Shown: positions 9,536-21,751, numbered from the stretch's first letter. The stretch: 24,328 bases of DNA from Conidiobolus incongruus B7586 (GCA_000697335.1 JNEM01012705.1:1-24328); one strand, 5' to 3'. A program made the numbers and translations. The notes: generated by a model from the letters alone, not told the origin.

Positions 9536-10658
9536 ATGACCCAAAATACACAGATAGAGGAGAATGATAAGCAAATTAAACAACCTCAACAACCTCCCGT
9601 ATCCCAGCAAGAGGGTCTGGAAGATGATTTAGATGACTTGTTAGATGGTAAATTTAAATTATAATAATTATTATTTGTCAGTACACTATAAATTATATTT
9701 CCTATGAATATAGATGCTTTGGATGACTTCTCCAAACCTATTTCGTCATCTTCCAAACCTGAAACTACCCAAGCTTCCCAAATTCCTAACGATTTACCCA
9801 ACGACGAAATATTTAATAATGAATTCAACGAACAATTGGCTCAGGGCATGCAAGAACTATTAAAAAATTTAAATTTGGACGCTAATGACAATGACCAATT
9901 AAACCAATTTGTCAAAGGACTCGAGCAAGCCTCTGCTAATGGATCCAAATCGTCAAGCTCCAGCAACTTTACCGATGCTATCAATCAAACTATGAATAAG
10001 TTGCAGAACAGTTCTAATCAAGTTAAAGTAAGTTTTAACATTAACAAAATGAATAATCAAATATTTAGGTGTTTTGTTTATTATTGATAGGCTGATATTG
10101 ATCAAGATATGGGTGATGAATTATCTGAGATCATCAAACAAATGGAACAATTGTCAGAAATGCCAGATTTTGAAAAGGCTATCGAATCTATGATGGGTAC
10201 CATTATGACCAAGGACTTATTATACCAACCAATGAAGGATTTAGCTGATAAAGTATTTCTAACGTGTTATTAATTACCTAAAATATTTATACGTTGATTT
10301 ATCTAGTATCCCGAATGGTTGGAAAGAAATAAGAGTGAATTACCAGAAGCCGACTATGATAGATATAATAAACAATACGAAATTATCAGTAAAGTGATAG
10401 TTGAATTCGATAAACAATCCTCTGAAGAAGAATCAAACTCTAATTCTGAAACTCAAACTAGGGTTATGGAATTAATGCAAGAGGTAAATTCAGCTAATTA
10501 ATTACTTTTTTATTGATCTATATTCAAAAAAAAATTAGATGCACGAACTTGGTCAACCTCCTGCCACGCTACTCAAAGAAATATCCCCTGATATTGAAAT
10601 TGGACCTGACGGTGAGCCAACTCTTCCCAAAAATATGAACGAATGCCCTATGATGTAA
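9536..10658 (+). CDS. PEX19: peroxin-19, peroxisomal membrane protein chaperone and import receptor
   Basis: Soluble receptor that binds newly made peroxisomal membrane proteins and docks on Pex3. Exons are 9536-9647, 9714-10027, 10091-10252, 10307-10483 and 10539-10658, giving about 294 residues. The acidic N-terminus EDDLDDLLD is followed, across the first intron, by DALDDFSKP, the Pex3-binding type of segment. The middle has FNEQLAQGMQELLKNL. The conserved C-terminal domain contains YPEWLERNKSELPEADYDRYNKQ (from residue 197) and MQEMHELGQPPATLL. The last four residues, CPMM, form a CaaX box for farnesylation, a hallmark of Pex19. A glutamine- and serine-rich linker lies in the first half. 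Phases agree at every junction. With EMC2 next door, two membrane-protein targeting genes flank the RNA candidate, which may be chance. Confidence 0.95.
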
Positions 10659-11216
10659 ACAAAATAATTCATAACAATACGATTCAAAATGAGATCGGTC
10701 GATGCCATTTCTAGTGGTTTATTATTTAATTTGACTAATTGATATTTAAGTATTTTAATCAATTTGTTATTTAAATTGATAGCTCATTAAATATACATAT
10801 TTCATACATTATTTTTATTGCTCGTTATTTGTTATGTAATTTAGTGTTTCTTTTCAACTTTCATGTAGTTTTCATTATTGCTTTTAGAATTTAATGAATG
10901 TTTTTAAAGAGAATAAACTGATTGATAAATTCATTTTTGCAGGAAAAAATGTCAACAGTACAATTTGATATATTAGTACTTCCATTCATTTTAATAATAT
11001 GAATAAGGATTTTGTATATTATTTTTGTTTCAGTATTATTATTCAGACACTGATTTTTTCAGGATATTACTCTAATCTTTTTGTCTAAATTTGAAAAATC
11101 CAAAGAATAATTCATTTCTAATCAAAATCCCATAAATTCTCCTGGAATTGTATAATATATATTCACTTAATTAATTAATTGGTTAATATTATTAGAACAA
11201 AATTAAAATCACTAAA
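10659..11216. other. AT-rich intergenic region
   Basis: Spacer between PEX19 and the DUF866 gene. A short ATG-led frame near 10950 stops after about 17 codons and looks like chance. Nothing else is supported. Confidence 0.5.
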
Positions 11217-12038
11217 ATGGTAAATATATCACATTATAAGATCCAATTCTCAATTAATTAATTTGGTTATATTTAGAAATTGAAACTACTTTTGAAAGCT
11301 GAACTCGTTAACGTTACTGATTTACATGTTGCTGATGAATCTCAAGATTGGCATTTTAAAGTATTATTATTCAAATATTATATATATTTTATTCATGAAT
11401 AAATTTTATTCGATAGGTCAGATGTAATAGCTGTCAAGAAGTTCACGCTAATTGGGTTTCTATGAATCGAGTTGTAAGCTATATTAAATTAATATTACCA
11501 TCAAATAATTTAACTTATATTCATATTGATAGGAAAAATTCGATTTAAGTGGAAGTCGAGGTGATGCTAACTTAGTTCTTAAGTGTAAATTGTGTAACAG
11601 AGAAAGTTCTGCATGTAATAACTAATTCAATATATTTTTACTAAATTAAATAACTAATTTATTATTGAATAATTAGCATTCGATGACAGCAAACCTCATA
11701 AACCCTATCAAATTGAAAGTAGTACTCAATTCGCTGAATTTGCTACTTTTGAATGTAGAGGTTTAGAAATTATTGATTATCAACCTAGAGTAAATACTCA
11801 AGTTACTGATATTTAATTATATATTAATAGTCCTTTTAGGAAGGATTTGTTGCCAAAGGTGCTGAATCTAATACTAAATTCGAAGATATTGATTTAACTG
11901 ATGGTGAATGGGCTGATTACGATGACAAGGTAAATCTAATTTTTCTTAATTTTCATTACTCGTAATTAATTATTAAATTTTTAGGCTGGTGTCGAAGTCA
12001 GTATCATGGATATTGAAGTTAAATTTGAAAGAGCCTGA
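11217..12038 (+). CDS. CXXC zinc-binding protein, DUF866 family (C1orf123/CZIB, yeast YCR090C)
   Basis: Member of a widespread eukaryotic family of small zinc proteins with no settled role. Exons are 11217-11219, 11277-11360, 11417-11473, 11533-11614, 11677-11789, 11840-11929 and 11985-12038, for 160 residues, the same length as human C1orf123. The first coding exon is just the ATG. It was chosen because the next exon (KLKLLLKAELVNVTDL) begins exactly where family members continue after Met (human MKIALQLKATLENVTNL). Zinc ligands are C32-x-x-C35 (RCNSCQE) and C66-x-x-C69 (KCKLCNRE). GSRGDANLVLKC, FECRGLE, DYQP and DGEWADYDDKA match family blocks. Seven coding exons in 480 coding bases is dense even for this window. 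Function beyond zinc binding is unknown. Confidence 0.93.
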
Positions 12039-12582
12039 ATCCTCTTGACTCATATTTATTATCTACACCATTTATATTGATGAATAAACCTTTATTCAGT
12101 TCAATTTAATTTGGTATAATGATATATTACTATTATTTCAATTGTATTTATTACATATAAACTATAATGATAACATTCAAATTCTTAACAATTAATATAG
12201 TTTATTTACAAATATATATAATAATTTTAAAAGAGATTTAATAAAGAGCACTGTAACTATAATGCTAAGTATTGAACTGTTTTGATTATATGGTTAATGG
12301 TATATATTATAAGAATAATTTTTAGTTTGAGTAAAATTCAAAAATTATCCAATTTTACAAACAATGAATGATTGAATATGAATTTCCACATGGTTTATTT
12401 AAATTGAATACTGAGAAATTAAGCGTCACTCTTTCTTTCAGTTGAATTAAATATTGAATATAATACTTACAAATAATTTAATATAACATTACAATATACA
12501 ATTCTGATATTACATATCAATATCTAAGAATAAACTAGAGTATAAAATATTTTAATCACCTGATGAGAATATTTAATTCAAC
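12039..12582. other. AT-rich intergenic region
   Basis: Spacer between the DUF866 gene and MCD4. An AATAAA-type hexamer near 12081 could serve 3'-end formation of the upstream gene, but such hexamers are common here. No other feature is seen. Confidence 0.45.
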
Positions 12583-15500
12583 ATGGAAAGGAAAACCGTA
12601 AAACCAATATTACACGATCATACAACTTCGCCAAATAAATTAATATTATTTGGAATTTTATTTCATTTAGTATACATCTTCTCTATTTTTGATATTTATT
12701 TCATATCTCCTTTGGTTCACGGTATGCAACCTATCAATTTGAATACCATTTTGGAGAGAACCAGTTTAAAAAATTCTCAAGAATTAAAGGATTATCAACC
12801 TCCTGCTAAACGACTCGTTTTGGTTGTAGGTAATCTATATTCTGATTTTGAAATTACAAAAAAGATCTTAATTTTTTATTTTTTATTAGCTGATGGTTTA
12901 AGAGCTGATACGATATTTAACGCTGAACCATCGCCCCTTGCGCCTCATCTACGTTCTATTGCTGAAGAGCGTGGTGTTTGGGGAGTGTCCCACACCCGCG
13001 TACCCACAGAATCGCGACCTGGACACGTTGCTGTGATCTCTGGATTTTATGAAGACGTCAGTGCGGTCACTACAGGATGGAAACTCAACCCTGTTAATTT
13101 CGATTCTGTTTTTAATCAGAGTACAGTCACCTGGTCATTTGGATCCCCTGATATTCTGCCAATGTTCTCAGAAGGAGCAGCCAACCGAGATACTGTTAAG
13201 ACAGTCATGTATGGTGCTGAAGCAGAAGATTTTTCCAAGGATCCCACTCAGCTGGACACTTGGGTTTTTGAAAAAGTCGATGAATTATTAGAAAAATCAA
13301 AAACAGATCAATCCATATATGATGAATTGCATCAAGAAGGGGCTGTGATCTTTTTGCATTTGTTGGGTCTTGACACCGCTGGTCATGCTTATAGACCCGA
13401 TTCAAAAGAGTACCGCAAGTGTTTGGAGAATGTTGATAGACGGCTCAAGGCTTTTGAAGAAAAACTTGCTAAATACTACAATCATGATAATGGAACTACA
13501 TTCCTCTTCACCGCAGATCATGGTATGGGGAACCGTGGAAGTCATGGTGATGGCCATCCAGATAATACCCGTACACCAATGATTGCATGGGGTGCAGGAA
13601 TCAAAAATCCCAGTCAGCTTCAACCTCCAACACTAAATCGGCCTCAATATTCTACCCCCAAGGAATGGAAGATGGATCATAATACCAGATACGATGTACA
13701 CCAAGCCGACCTCGCGCCATTAATGTCAAGCTTATTGGGTATTAATTTTCCTATGAATTCTGTAGGAGTGATTCCTCTAGACATTTTGGATTCAAAACCT
13801 GCACTTCGTGCAGCAACTGCTCTAGCTAATGCTCATGTTATCCTTGAGCAGTATCATGTCAAAAATCATCAAAAACAAATCACTGAATTATGGTTCAAAC
13901 CATTTCCAGTATTTGATAAACCAAACAAAACTCCTGATGAGATTATTGTAGAAATTGAGCAACTGATTAAAAATGAACAATTTGAAGCAGCTGAAGCCAT
14001 CAGTCTTAATTTGATGGATAATACTTTACAAGGATTGAGATATTTACAAACGTAAGTTAATTTATCAATGAAATTATCAAGTTTAATTTAACTCATTTAT
14101 TAGTTATGACTGGTTGTTCTTAAGAACGTTGGTTTCCTTTGGGTACATTGGATGGATGTTATACTCGCTCCAATTTGTTATACAAAACTATGCAATTCAC
14201 ACTTCTCCTAAACCCGTAACTATTATCAAAAACAATAATTTTGTAAATCATATACTGTATTGAATTTCATTTATAATTAATTATACTTTAGGTTAATACT
14301 ATCACCGGAATCTTAGCAATTGGACTTTACTCTTTAATCATCGTTCAAAAATCACCTTGGAAATATTACTTATATTCCTTTTTCCCCCTCTACTTTTGGA
14401 ATAGATTATTCAGTAGATTTAATCAATTTACCGTTTCAAGCTTAATTGAAATCAAATCCCATATCCCTAAGATTGCTTTAACTATTGTTTGGCTACAATT
14501 GTTAGTCATAACTTATTTCTATAGAGAAGTTTTAAGTTTGATGCTAGTTACCATCGCAATTGTCCCTCATTTCATCAATTATAAGAATATCAATGATTCC
14601 AGTAATAGTGAACTTAATTGGAAATGGTCTGTTAGCTGTTTGGTTATTGCTATTTTCCCAATCTTACCAGTGGAGAAAGGTGAAAGCATAATTCTTATAG
14701 TTATCGGAGGAACAATTATTTTGATTAATGGTCTTTTATATTTGAGAGACCTCCAATCTAAACGATATGATAACAAAGATAATTTGTCAAATACTAATAG
14801 TTTGGTTTATTCTACCATCATTCAGGTAAGAAGCTTATGAATCTTAATGAATCTATGGATTAACTGTGTTTAAAATAGTTGGCATTTATTGGAGTGAGTA
14901 TTATAGTTGTTGCCGATACAGCAATAAGATTACAGAAAAGAGCTGGTTTACCATTCTTGAATCAAATAATGGGGTGGGGATTGCTCTTTGGAAGTATCAT
15001 ATTTTTAATTGTGTATGAAACTCGCCGTGATCATGACTACCTTCACCGCTTAAAGTCGATCTATTTTGGACTCACCCCTACTATGTTATTTTTGAGTATT
15101 AGCTATGAAGTATTATTTTACTTTTGTTTTGTTCAACTTTTGACATATTGGATTGAATTAGAAATTCAATTATTTAAATCTTTCACCATTCAAAATCAAA
15201 TCGAAACTGATCAATATGAATCTCGATTATTAAAATTTCGAGATATAAGAATGGCTTTAATGTTCTTATTCTATATTAACTTGGGTTTCTTTGGTACTGG
15301 TAATATTGCAAGTATCAGTAGTTTCTCCTTAGAAGCTGTCTATCGCCTTACTGTGATTTTCAATCCCTTCTTGATGGGAGCATTCCTTGTTCTTAAACTG
15401 TTTGTACCATTCCTTATTCTTGCGCCCCATCTTCTCCTTTTAACTAGAAGTCTCCAATTACCAAAATTTTCCATTTTCTTGCTTGGCCTCTCCCTAACAG

Positions 15501-15694
15501 ATTGGATGACCCTTAACTTTTTCTATCTGGTTCGAGATGACGGCAGTTGGTTAGAGATTGGTACTACCATTTCCCACTTTTCTATTGCTAGTTGTTTCGT
15601 TATTTTTACCATGATTATATATGGAGCAGCTAAAATTTTAACTGATAATACTCATTTCTTAAATCAAATGGGATTAAGAAATAAATCTGACTAG
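12583..15694 (+). CDS. MCD4: GPI ethanolamine phosphate transferase 1
   Basis: ER membrane enzyme (PIGN in animals) that puts phosphoethanolamine on the first mannose of GPI precursors. Exons are 12583-12829, 12890-14051, 14104-14215, 14292-14825 and 14879-15694, giving about 956 residues (yeast has 919). One membrane helix lies near residues 20-45. The luminal alkaline-phosphatase-like domain follows, with ADGLRAD (from A83), the likely nucleophile T122 in RVPTESRPGH, GLDTAGH (D244, H248) and TADHGMGNRGSHGDGHPD (D292, H293, H305). After the QTYDWLFLRT junction the C-terminal half is a chain of hydrophobic helices. Intron 1 (12830-12889) is 60 bases with no in-frame stop and cuts right before the metal-binding ADG. 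Its retention would insert 20 residues there. Family members read VVADG across this point, so I take it as removed. Confidence 0.96.
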
Positions 15695-17394
15695 TCAGTT
15701 TAATATAATTTTAAAATATTATAATAAATATCATATTAGGTTGTGATCTGAATAATGAGAAATTTTCAAAATTCATTTATGTGGTAATCAATAAATCGAT
15801 ACCATATGTGTTCATAATGTATAATGTAAATATTAGTGACCATATTTTATAGCAAAATATTATATATAATCAATAAGTTTTTATCAATCTGGTAAATATA
15901 TGGTTTTCAACTAAAATTTCCAAATTATAATTTCAATCAAATTTGAAATTATAATTCAAAGCCTTCATTCTAAAACCCAAATTACAAAAATTCAACTAAC
16001 AATAGATTATTCAAAATTGATAATATGTTTTCAAGCATGCCTTTGTCTTCTTTTAATTTTAATTAAATGAAAATTTTATATTTTCTTTTGCATATTCCGT
16101 ATATTAATAATAATGAACGCATTTAAACCCACATTGATGAAATGAGGAATAAGTATACCAATTGTCTTTATAACAAAAACATTATCATATTTCCAAAGAA
16201 ACACTATACTTGATTTAAAATAAAAATTTTTCCATTAGTATAATCTTTATATATATATATATTACTACAAAGGATGAATAATTGTCATTTTTGGTTAATT
16301 TATATATTTTGATTAAAGATCTTATGGAAAAATAATTCCCTTAAAATATATTATTAATAAAAAAATATTTTACTAATATTATCTTTAGTTTAATTTATAG
16401 GTTTTCTAAAATATTATGAATATCAACATATTCATTTTTCAATTTATAAACTAAAATTAACAAATTTGAATTGAACAGTCACTATCTCAGTTACATTGTT
16501 TACTTGAACAAAAAAGAAAATCAGGTAATATAAAAATATATTTGGCATTAATTTCAAAGTCTAATCAATATATCATAAATAACTCAACACAGAAATTTCA
16601 AATCATCATATAATATTTAACATTTTAAAATTTTCTCAATATTCCAGGCCACAACCTAAGAGTCATAATTACATTTATTCAAGATAAATTTAAATAATTG
16701 GTTAAATAATGAATTTAAAATCTCACATTGTATTAAAGAGAGATTTAAATCATATTTGCAGCATAGTTGTATATATTTAATATGTTTCATTTACTAGTTA
16801 CATAAGTTAACTAGATTTTAACAACTGATATAATTAATTTATTATTTATTTTGGATACCTACTGAACCGAAAAATCTAAATATATATTTAATCAAAAATA
16901 TTTGTCTTGAAAATTCCATTTCAATTGCTAATAAACTTCATTAATAAATATATCAAAAAGTATAATAATTTAGTCAATATTTATTTATCCAAAAATATTC
17001 ATTTTTTATATGAGGTTTACTCTCCATTCTCTTGAATCATTAGTGGTTTAGTTGATCGAAAATTGATATAAAATTGATGGAAATTTATAAAAATATCATA
17101 ATTTTGGAGATACTCATTAAAAAAATATAATTCCATTACATATATTATATAAAAATCCAAATTGATCAATAACTGATTGATAGATTTTATAAATATTTAA
17201 AATTTTAATATCATATATAAATCTGAACTAGAAATAAAAATTGAATAATATTCAAGCTAATCAATCCCATAATTTCATGGAAATAAAAATCAAAATAAAC
17301 AATTATTGTTTAAAATTTAAAATTTAAATTTAATTTAATACAATATAAATACAATAAAAATAAATACTAGATTCAAATAATTAAATAAAATAAA
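15695..17394. other. long AT-rich intergenic region
   Basis: About 1.7 kb without recognisable exons or RNA genes. It includes the hairpin at 15923-15956 and a short TA microsatellite near 16248-16262. The right end should carry the promoter of the uL13m gene. Confidence 0.5.
15923..15956. repeat. perfect 14-bp inverted repeat (hairpin)
   Basis: The arm AATTATAATTTCAA at 15923-15936 is matched exactly by TTGAAATTATAATT at 15943-15956, with a six-base spacer. It sits about 230 bases after the MCD4 stop, so it may belong to the 3' flank. AT richness raises the chance of such palindromes. Confidence 0.5.
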
Positions 17395-18023
17395 ATGTCG
17401 CAAGCTATTGGGAAAGTAATATATTTACAAAATATTATAATTAATTTATATGACGATTAATGTTTAATTTTTAGACTGGATTGGCCTATTCTCGTGTTTG
17501 GCATTTAGTAGACGCTAAAGATCGTGTTTTGGGTAGAATGGCCACCAATATTGCCACTACCTTAATGGGAAAACATAAACCAATTTACGATCCTGCCTGT
17601 AATTTTATTTTTATCAATTAGAATTAATAAGTATATTAATTATTTTTATAGCTGATTGTGGAGATTATGTAGTTGTTATCAATGCTCGTCATGTTCAAGT
17701 TACTGGAAGAAAAGCCGAACAAAAAGTTTACCGTTCACACTCCGGATATCCCGGTGGTCTCAAAGAAATTCCCTATAAGAGAATGTTGGGTAAAAATCCC
17801 GAAAAAGTAATACAAAACATATCTATTAATTATCCAACAATATTAATATTATATAATCATATAGATCATTGAAAAAGCCGTTTCTGGTATGTTGCCCAAA
17901 AACAGATTAAGAAATTATCGCTTAGGAAGATTGTTTATTTTCCCTGATGAACACCATCCCTACGATCAAAATATTGTTAAGAGGTTTGACGAAAAAATAG
18001 AAGCTTTACAAAAAAAGGAATAA
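17395..18023 (+). CDS. MRPL23: mitochondrial large-subunit ribosomal protein uL13m
   Basis: Ribosomal protein L13 of the mitochondrial large subunit (yeast Mrpl23). Exons are 17395-17415, 17475-17598, 17652-17806 and 17865-18023, for 152 residues. The first exon encodes only MSQAIGK. The rest shows the L13 blocks: [60 protein letters not shown], and [22 protein letters not shown] near the end. [12 protein letters not shown] together with [19 protein letters not shown] is bacterial and mitochondrial in style and unlike cytosolic uL13 (RPL16/RPL13A). No long presequence is seen, as is common for L13m. All phases agree. Confidence 0.95.
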
Positions 18024-18534
18024 TTTATTACTATTATTAAACTCAAATATAAAATTTATTTATTGATTAGTTTTTTGTTTAATATATTATTATTACATAG
18101 TTTTGGATTTTTATGAATACCTAATTATTCGCAATAATATTTCAATTTAACATCCTATTAACGAAATTATAATATTAATTAATATTATTAAAAAATCAAC
18201 AGAATTAAAAGTTATTTAATATTTTTAATCAGTATTAATCAGTATTTTATATATTGACACATTTTAAAAAAATATATTAAACTAATTTTCCTTGACTGTT
18301 TCTAATTTCTTAATTATTTCATCCTTTTAGTACAATTATTTTTTAATACATTAAATACCTCAATCTAATTTGTATTTATTCTTCTCTCATTTGGTATATT
18401 ATTACCAATTTAATATTTGAAATAACTTGGAAATTCCTAAAATAGAAATTATCAAATTTGCCCTTCATTTCCCATAATTAATATTATAATAATTATAAAT
18501 AAATATAATTAGGAATTGGTGCATTTAAAATCAA
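18024..18534. other. AT-rich intergenic region
   Basis: Spacer between the uL13m and RPA3 genes. Nothing is seen apart from the cell-cycle-type box at its right edge. Confidence 0.5.
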
Positions 18535-18543
18535 ACGCGAAAA
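18535..18543 (+). promoter_or_regulatory. candidate MBF/SBF (E2F-like) G1/S box
   Basis: ACGCGAAAA, 25 bases before the RPA3 start codon. It combines the MCB core ACGCG with the SCB/E2F-style CGCGAAA. CG-containing words are rare in this AT-rich spacer, and RPA genes are classic G1/S targets in fungi. Binding is inferred, not shown. Confidence 0.45.
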
Positions 18544-18567
18544 TTTATTTTTTAATCAATTTTAAAC

Positions 18568-19043
18568 ATGGATAAACCAACTCCAAGAATTAATTCCTCT
18601 ATGTTAAAGAGCTTCGCTGGTGATATTGTCAGAATTGTTGGAAAAGTCACCAATGTAGTCCTACTCTCTGAGCCTGTATGAAATTTCATTTAACGTTTTA
18701 TTTAGGTTGAAAATGACTCTCTTTATTTACAAACTTCTGATTTGGGTCAAGCTATCATTAATATTCCATCTGTAAGTTTATTTTAACTTGTTGTATATGT
18801 AGTATATAGTAAGTTTACACGTTTTAGAACTTTTCTTGCCAAGAATATATTGAAATTATTGGTGAAGTTGAGAATGATCTAACTATCACCCTCATTAATC
18901 ACCTTGACATATCCTCTACCGTCAGTAAGTCTCGTACAAAGTTTACATTATTATCACCCATAGTAACTAACTCCTTTTTACTAGAACTTGATCTTTACGA
19001 TAAAGCTATTAAGTTAACTCATAAGTTTCCTGATGTATTTTAA
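18568..19043 (+). CDS. RPA3: replication protein A 14-kDa subunit
   Basis: Smallest subunit of the RPA heterotrimer, which coats single-stranded DNA in replication and repair. Exons are 18568-18654, 18706-18771, 18828-18924 and 18985-19043, for 102 residues; human RPA3 has 121 and yeast Rfa3 122, so this is short. Matches are PRINSSMLKSFAGDIVRIVGKV at the start (human [22 protein letters not shown]), an OB-fold strand series including IEIIGEV, and the end LDLYDKAIKLTHKFPDVF (human LGLYNEAVKIIHDFPQFY). The protein stops soon after the last helix that bundles with RPA1 and RPA2 and lacks the human tail. All four junction phases agree. A G1/S-like promoter box lies just upstream. Confidence 0.9.
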
Positions 19044-19495
19044 TTATTATTCACGTTTTAATCATTTATTATCTCAATAAATCATATTTATACCACTTCT
19101 TTCATTTGAATTAGAAATGATATAATATACTCTGGGTTTTACAATAAATTTTCCATCTTCATATTTTTTCTATTATATATATTGATCTGCTTTATTAATT
19201 ATTTTGATTAATAATTGTTAACTTCCATTAACAGATTTATATTATTCAAAAAATGTATATGAATATAATTATATAGTATAAATTTTAATCTTGGCATAAT
19301 ATTTTATACAAATATTGTTAATTTTTTACATTTATACCAAATATTGACTGTTTTATTCATATTAACTAGGTGATGAACCAATATTGTATTAATCAGCTTT
19401 ACTATATCATCAATATTTTTATTTTATCTATTATTTTAATATTATATATTTGTATTCTTAAATAATTGACAATCAAAAATGCACCATATGTATCG

Positions 19496-19530
19496 TTAGT
19501 TCAATACCATTAAAATATTAATTGAACTAA
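19496..19530. repeat. perfect 10-bp inverted repeat
   Basis: TTAGTTCAAT (19496-19505) and ATTGAACTAA (19521-19530) are exact reverse complements separated by 15 bases. It may be an isolated palindrome or the core of a small decayed element. No target duplication is visible. Confidence 0.35.
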
Positions 19531-21438
19531 AATAAGTAAAAATCCATTATCACTATAGTTAACAATTTTATATATTAATTGTAAATAACCAAAGTAATAT
19601 GTAATGCTTATTTGGTTGATGTAATTATGAATAACTAAGTATTAAAAGAAACCTAAGTCACTAATAAATATTATCAACATAAAATTTCTAAAAAGCCTCA
19701 AATTTAATTAAAATATTATTTATTTAATCAAAATCACTGAACATATAATATAAATATCAATTTATTATATAGTATTAAACATTAATATTCAGAAAATACT
19801 AAGCTCTATAATACAGTTATATAAATCAAATTCTGGTAGTCATAATTATGATATCAAATTTTCTAATGTTAATTTAATTACAATGCACTATTATTATATT
19901 TATCAACTATAAATTACAAATCCATTTCAAAATTTACAATCTCAGAAATATAAACTATTAAACTTTTATTATAAGTGTTGAAATTAAATTTCTTTTTAAC
20001 ATGATTTGGCTATTCTTTTATTTCCTTTCTGTCTGCGTCCTATATTTTAAAAAATTGATTAATATTCATATTGGTAGCGGTTGAGTTTGATGGAGTTAAT
20101 ACTTGATTAGATTCTTTGTAAAATATATTGAATTTTAAAAAATAAAAACATATATTTAAATAGTTGTAATATTAATTAGAATATAATTTTGAAATAATCA
20201 ACATTAAATAACTTATTACTAATTTTAATTACACATAATCTCACTGGCCCATTTCAACTATTCAAAAAATTATTCAAATTTCATCAATCAGATTATTCAT
20301 TCCCTAATTAGTCCTCCATATCCTTTCTCTTAGAATTTTAAAATTTTTGAAAATAATCCATTTAAATAGACTACTGTTAACTAATTTGATTTATGTTTCA
20401 TTAACTTAAACATTTCTACATTTAGATTTTAATTAATAAGGCCCTTGTATAAATTGAATAGATAGCCATTGAGTAATAAAATATATATTGCTGGATGTTT
20501 TAAACTATATTGATAATCAAGCCAGGTTTTATTAGATTCATTAATTATTTACAATTTCAATTCCAGATTCAAAAACTTAATCTTTATCAGCATACTAATA
20601 TACAAATTTTAAGCATTGAAGTAAATTACTCAGTGACTACCTTATCAAATATATACATTTTAATGAATTATTCAAAAATTATGGTTCAAATTTTATGTAA
20701 AAATCAATTACTCAATGTTATTTCTTATAATATAACACAATTCTGATTTGGAACAATCATATAAATTGTTATCCAAATATGATAATTTCCATATATTTGA
20801 AGATTTAAGAAATTTGTAATTATTTTAACCCTTCATATGACAAAGGTGGATAGCGTGTATATCTAGTAGATTTTTCAATTCTTCTTCATTAACATTATAT
20901 TATATATAATATTCTATTTATATTTCAAAATAGGATAAAATACAAATATCTGCATACTTAGGTCATCAAATTGGCAAAAAGGATAATCTCAACAATAGAA
21001 CATAATGGATATAATTAGTTGAATACTGAATAAAAGTTGATGAAAATAATTTTTAAGTGGTATAACTTGAATTAAAAAGTAATTTAAGAAAAAGTATAAT
21101 ATTCATTACAAAGAGACCGAGAATATATTTCAATAAATATTTTTAAAGTTTAATAATCTAAAATTTGATATTGAATATTAATTTAATGATTTCATTTATT
21201 AATTGAATTAGGAAATTTTCAGCTTTCGGCCCATTTACACTCCTACTCCACATTTAATTCAGGTCAATAAAATGTCCAAAGAAATGTATTTCAAAAATCC
21301 TATTATTCAATATAGGATATTATGATAATATTTTGTGTAGTTTAATCCCTAGTTCAACTATCATTATTGTATTTCTATACCCAATTTTATTTGAGTGGGT
21401 TAAATATAGTGTATATTGAATATCATGAATAAGATTAT

Positions 21439-21456
21439 TATATATATATATATATA
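21439..21456. repeat. TA dinucleotide microsatellite
   Basis: About nine TA units, roughly 300 bases before the RCF2 start. Likely a plain simple repeat. Confidence 0.7.
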
Positions 21457-21751
21457 ATTAGAATATTAATATATATTAAAAAAATTTATAAAAAATATTT
21501 TAATTTATCATTATGCCTAAATCATTTAATTTAAAAAAATTATTTGATTTCAAAATTTGCAAATATTGACTTCAATAAAAATAATTTAAATTACCCAATT
21601 CTTGTCACATTTGATATCCTTCAATTATCCGAATTATTCCGAATTCGATTTCGATCATTCAGTATAAATAATCCTTAAATCACCTTTATATTTGTACTAA
21701 AATAAAATTTAAATCTTAATTGTACTATTGACACATATTAAATAATCGACA

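Larger units (their letters stand above)
19044..21751. other. 2.7-kb AT-rich gene desert
   Basis: The longest spacer in the window. It includes the stem-loop at 19496-19530 and a TA run at about 21439-21456. Less AT-rich patches near 20025-20115 and 21215-21260 might be relics but give no coherent frame. A 78-codon frame at 20510-20746 has chance-like composition. The right end should hold the RCF2 promoter. Confidence 0.5.

Noticed and set aside
13049-13623. Several overlapping frames on both strands inside MCD4
   Set aside because: They shadow the catalytic domain in other frames and match no family I know.
20510-20746. 78-codon open frame in the long spacer
   Set aside because: Its composition is what AT-rich DNA gives by chance (Ile, Asn, Tyr, Leu), with no motif and no plausible exon partners.
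21663-21670. TATAAATA upstream of RCF2 as a TATA box
   Set aside because: Such words are everywhere in DNA this AT-rich, so position alone is not enough to call a promoter element.
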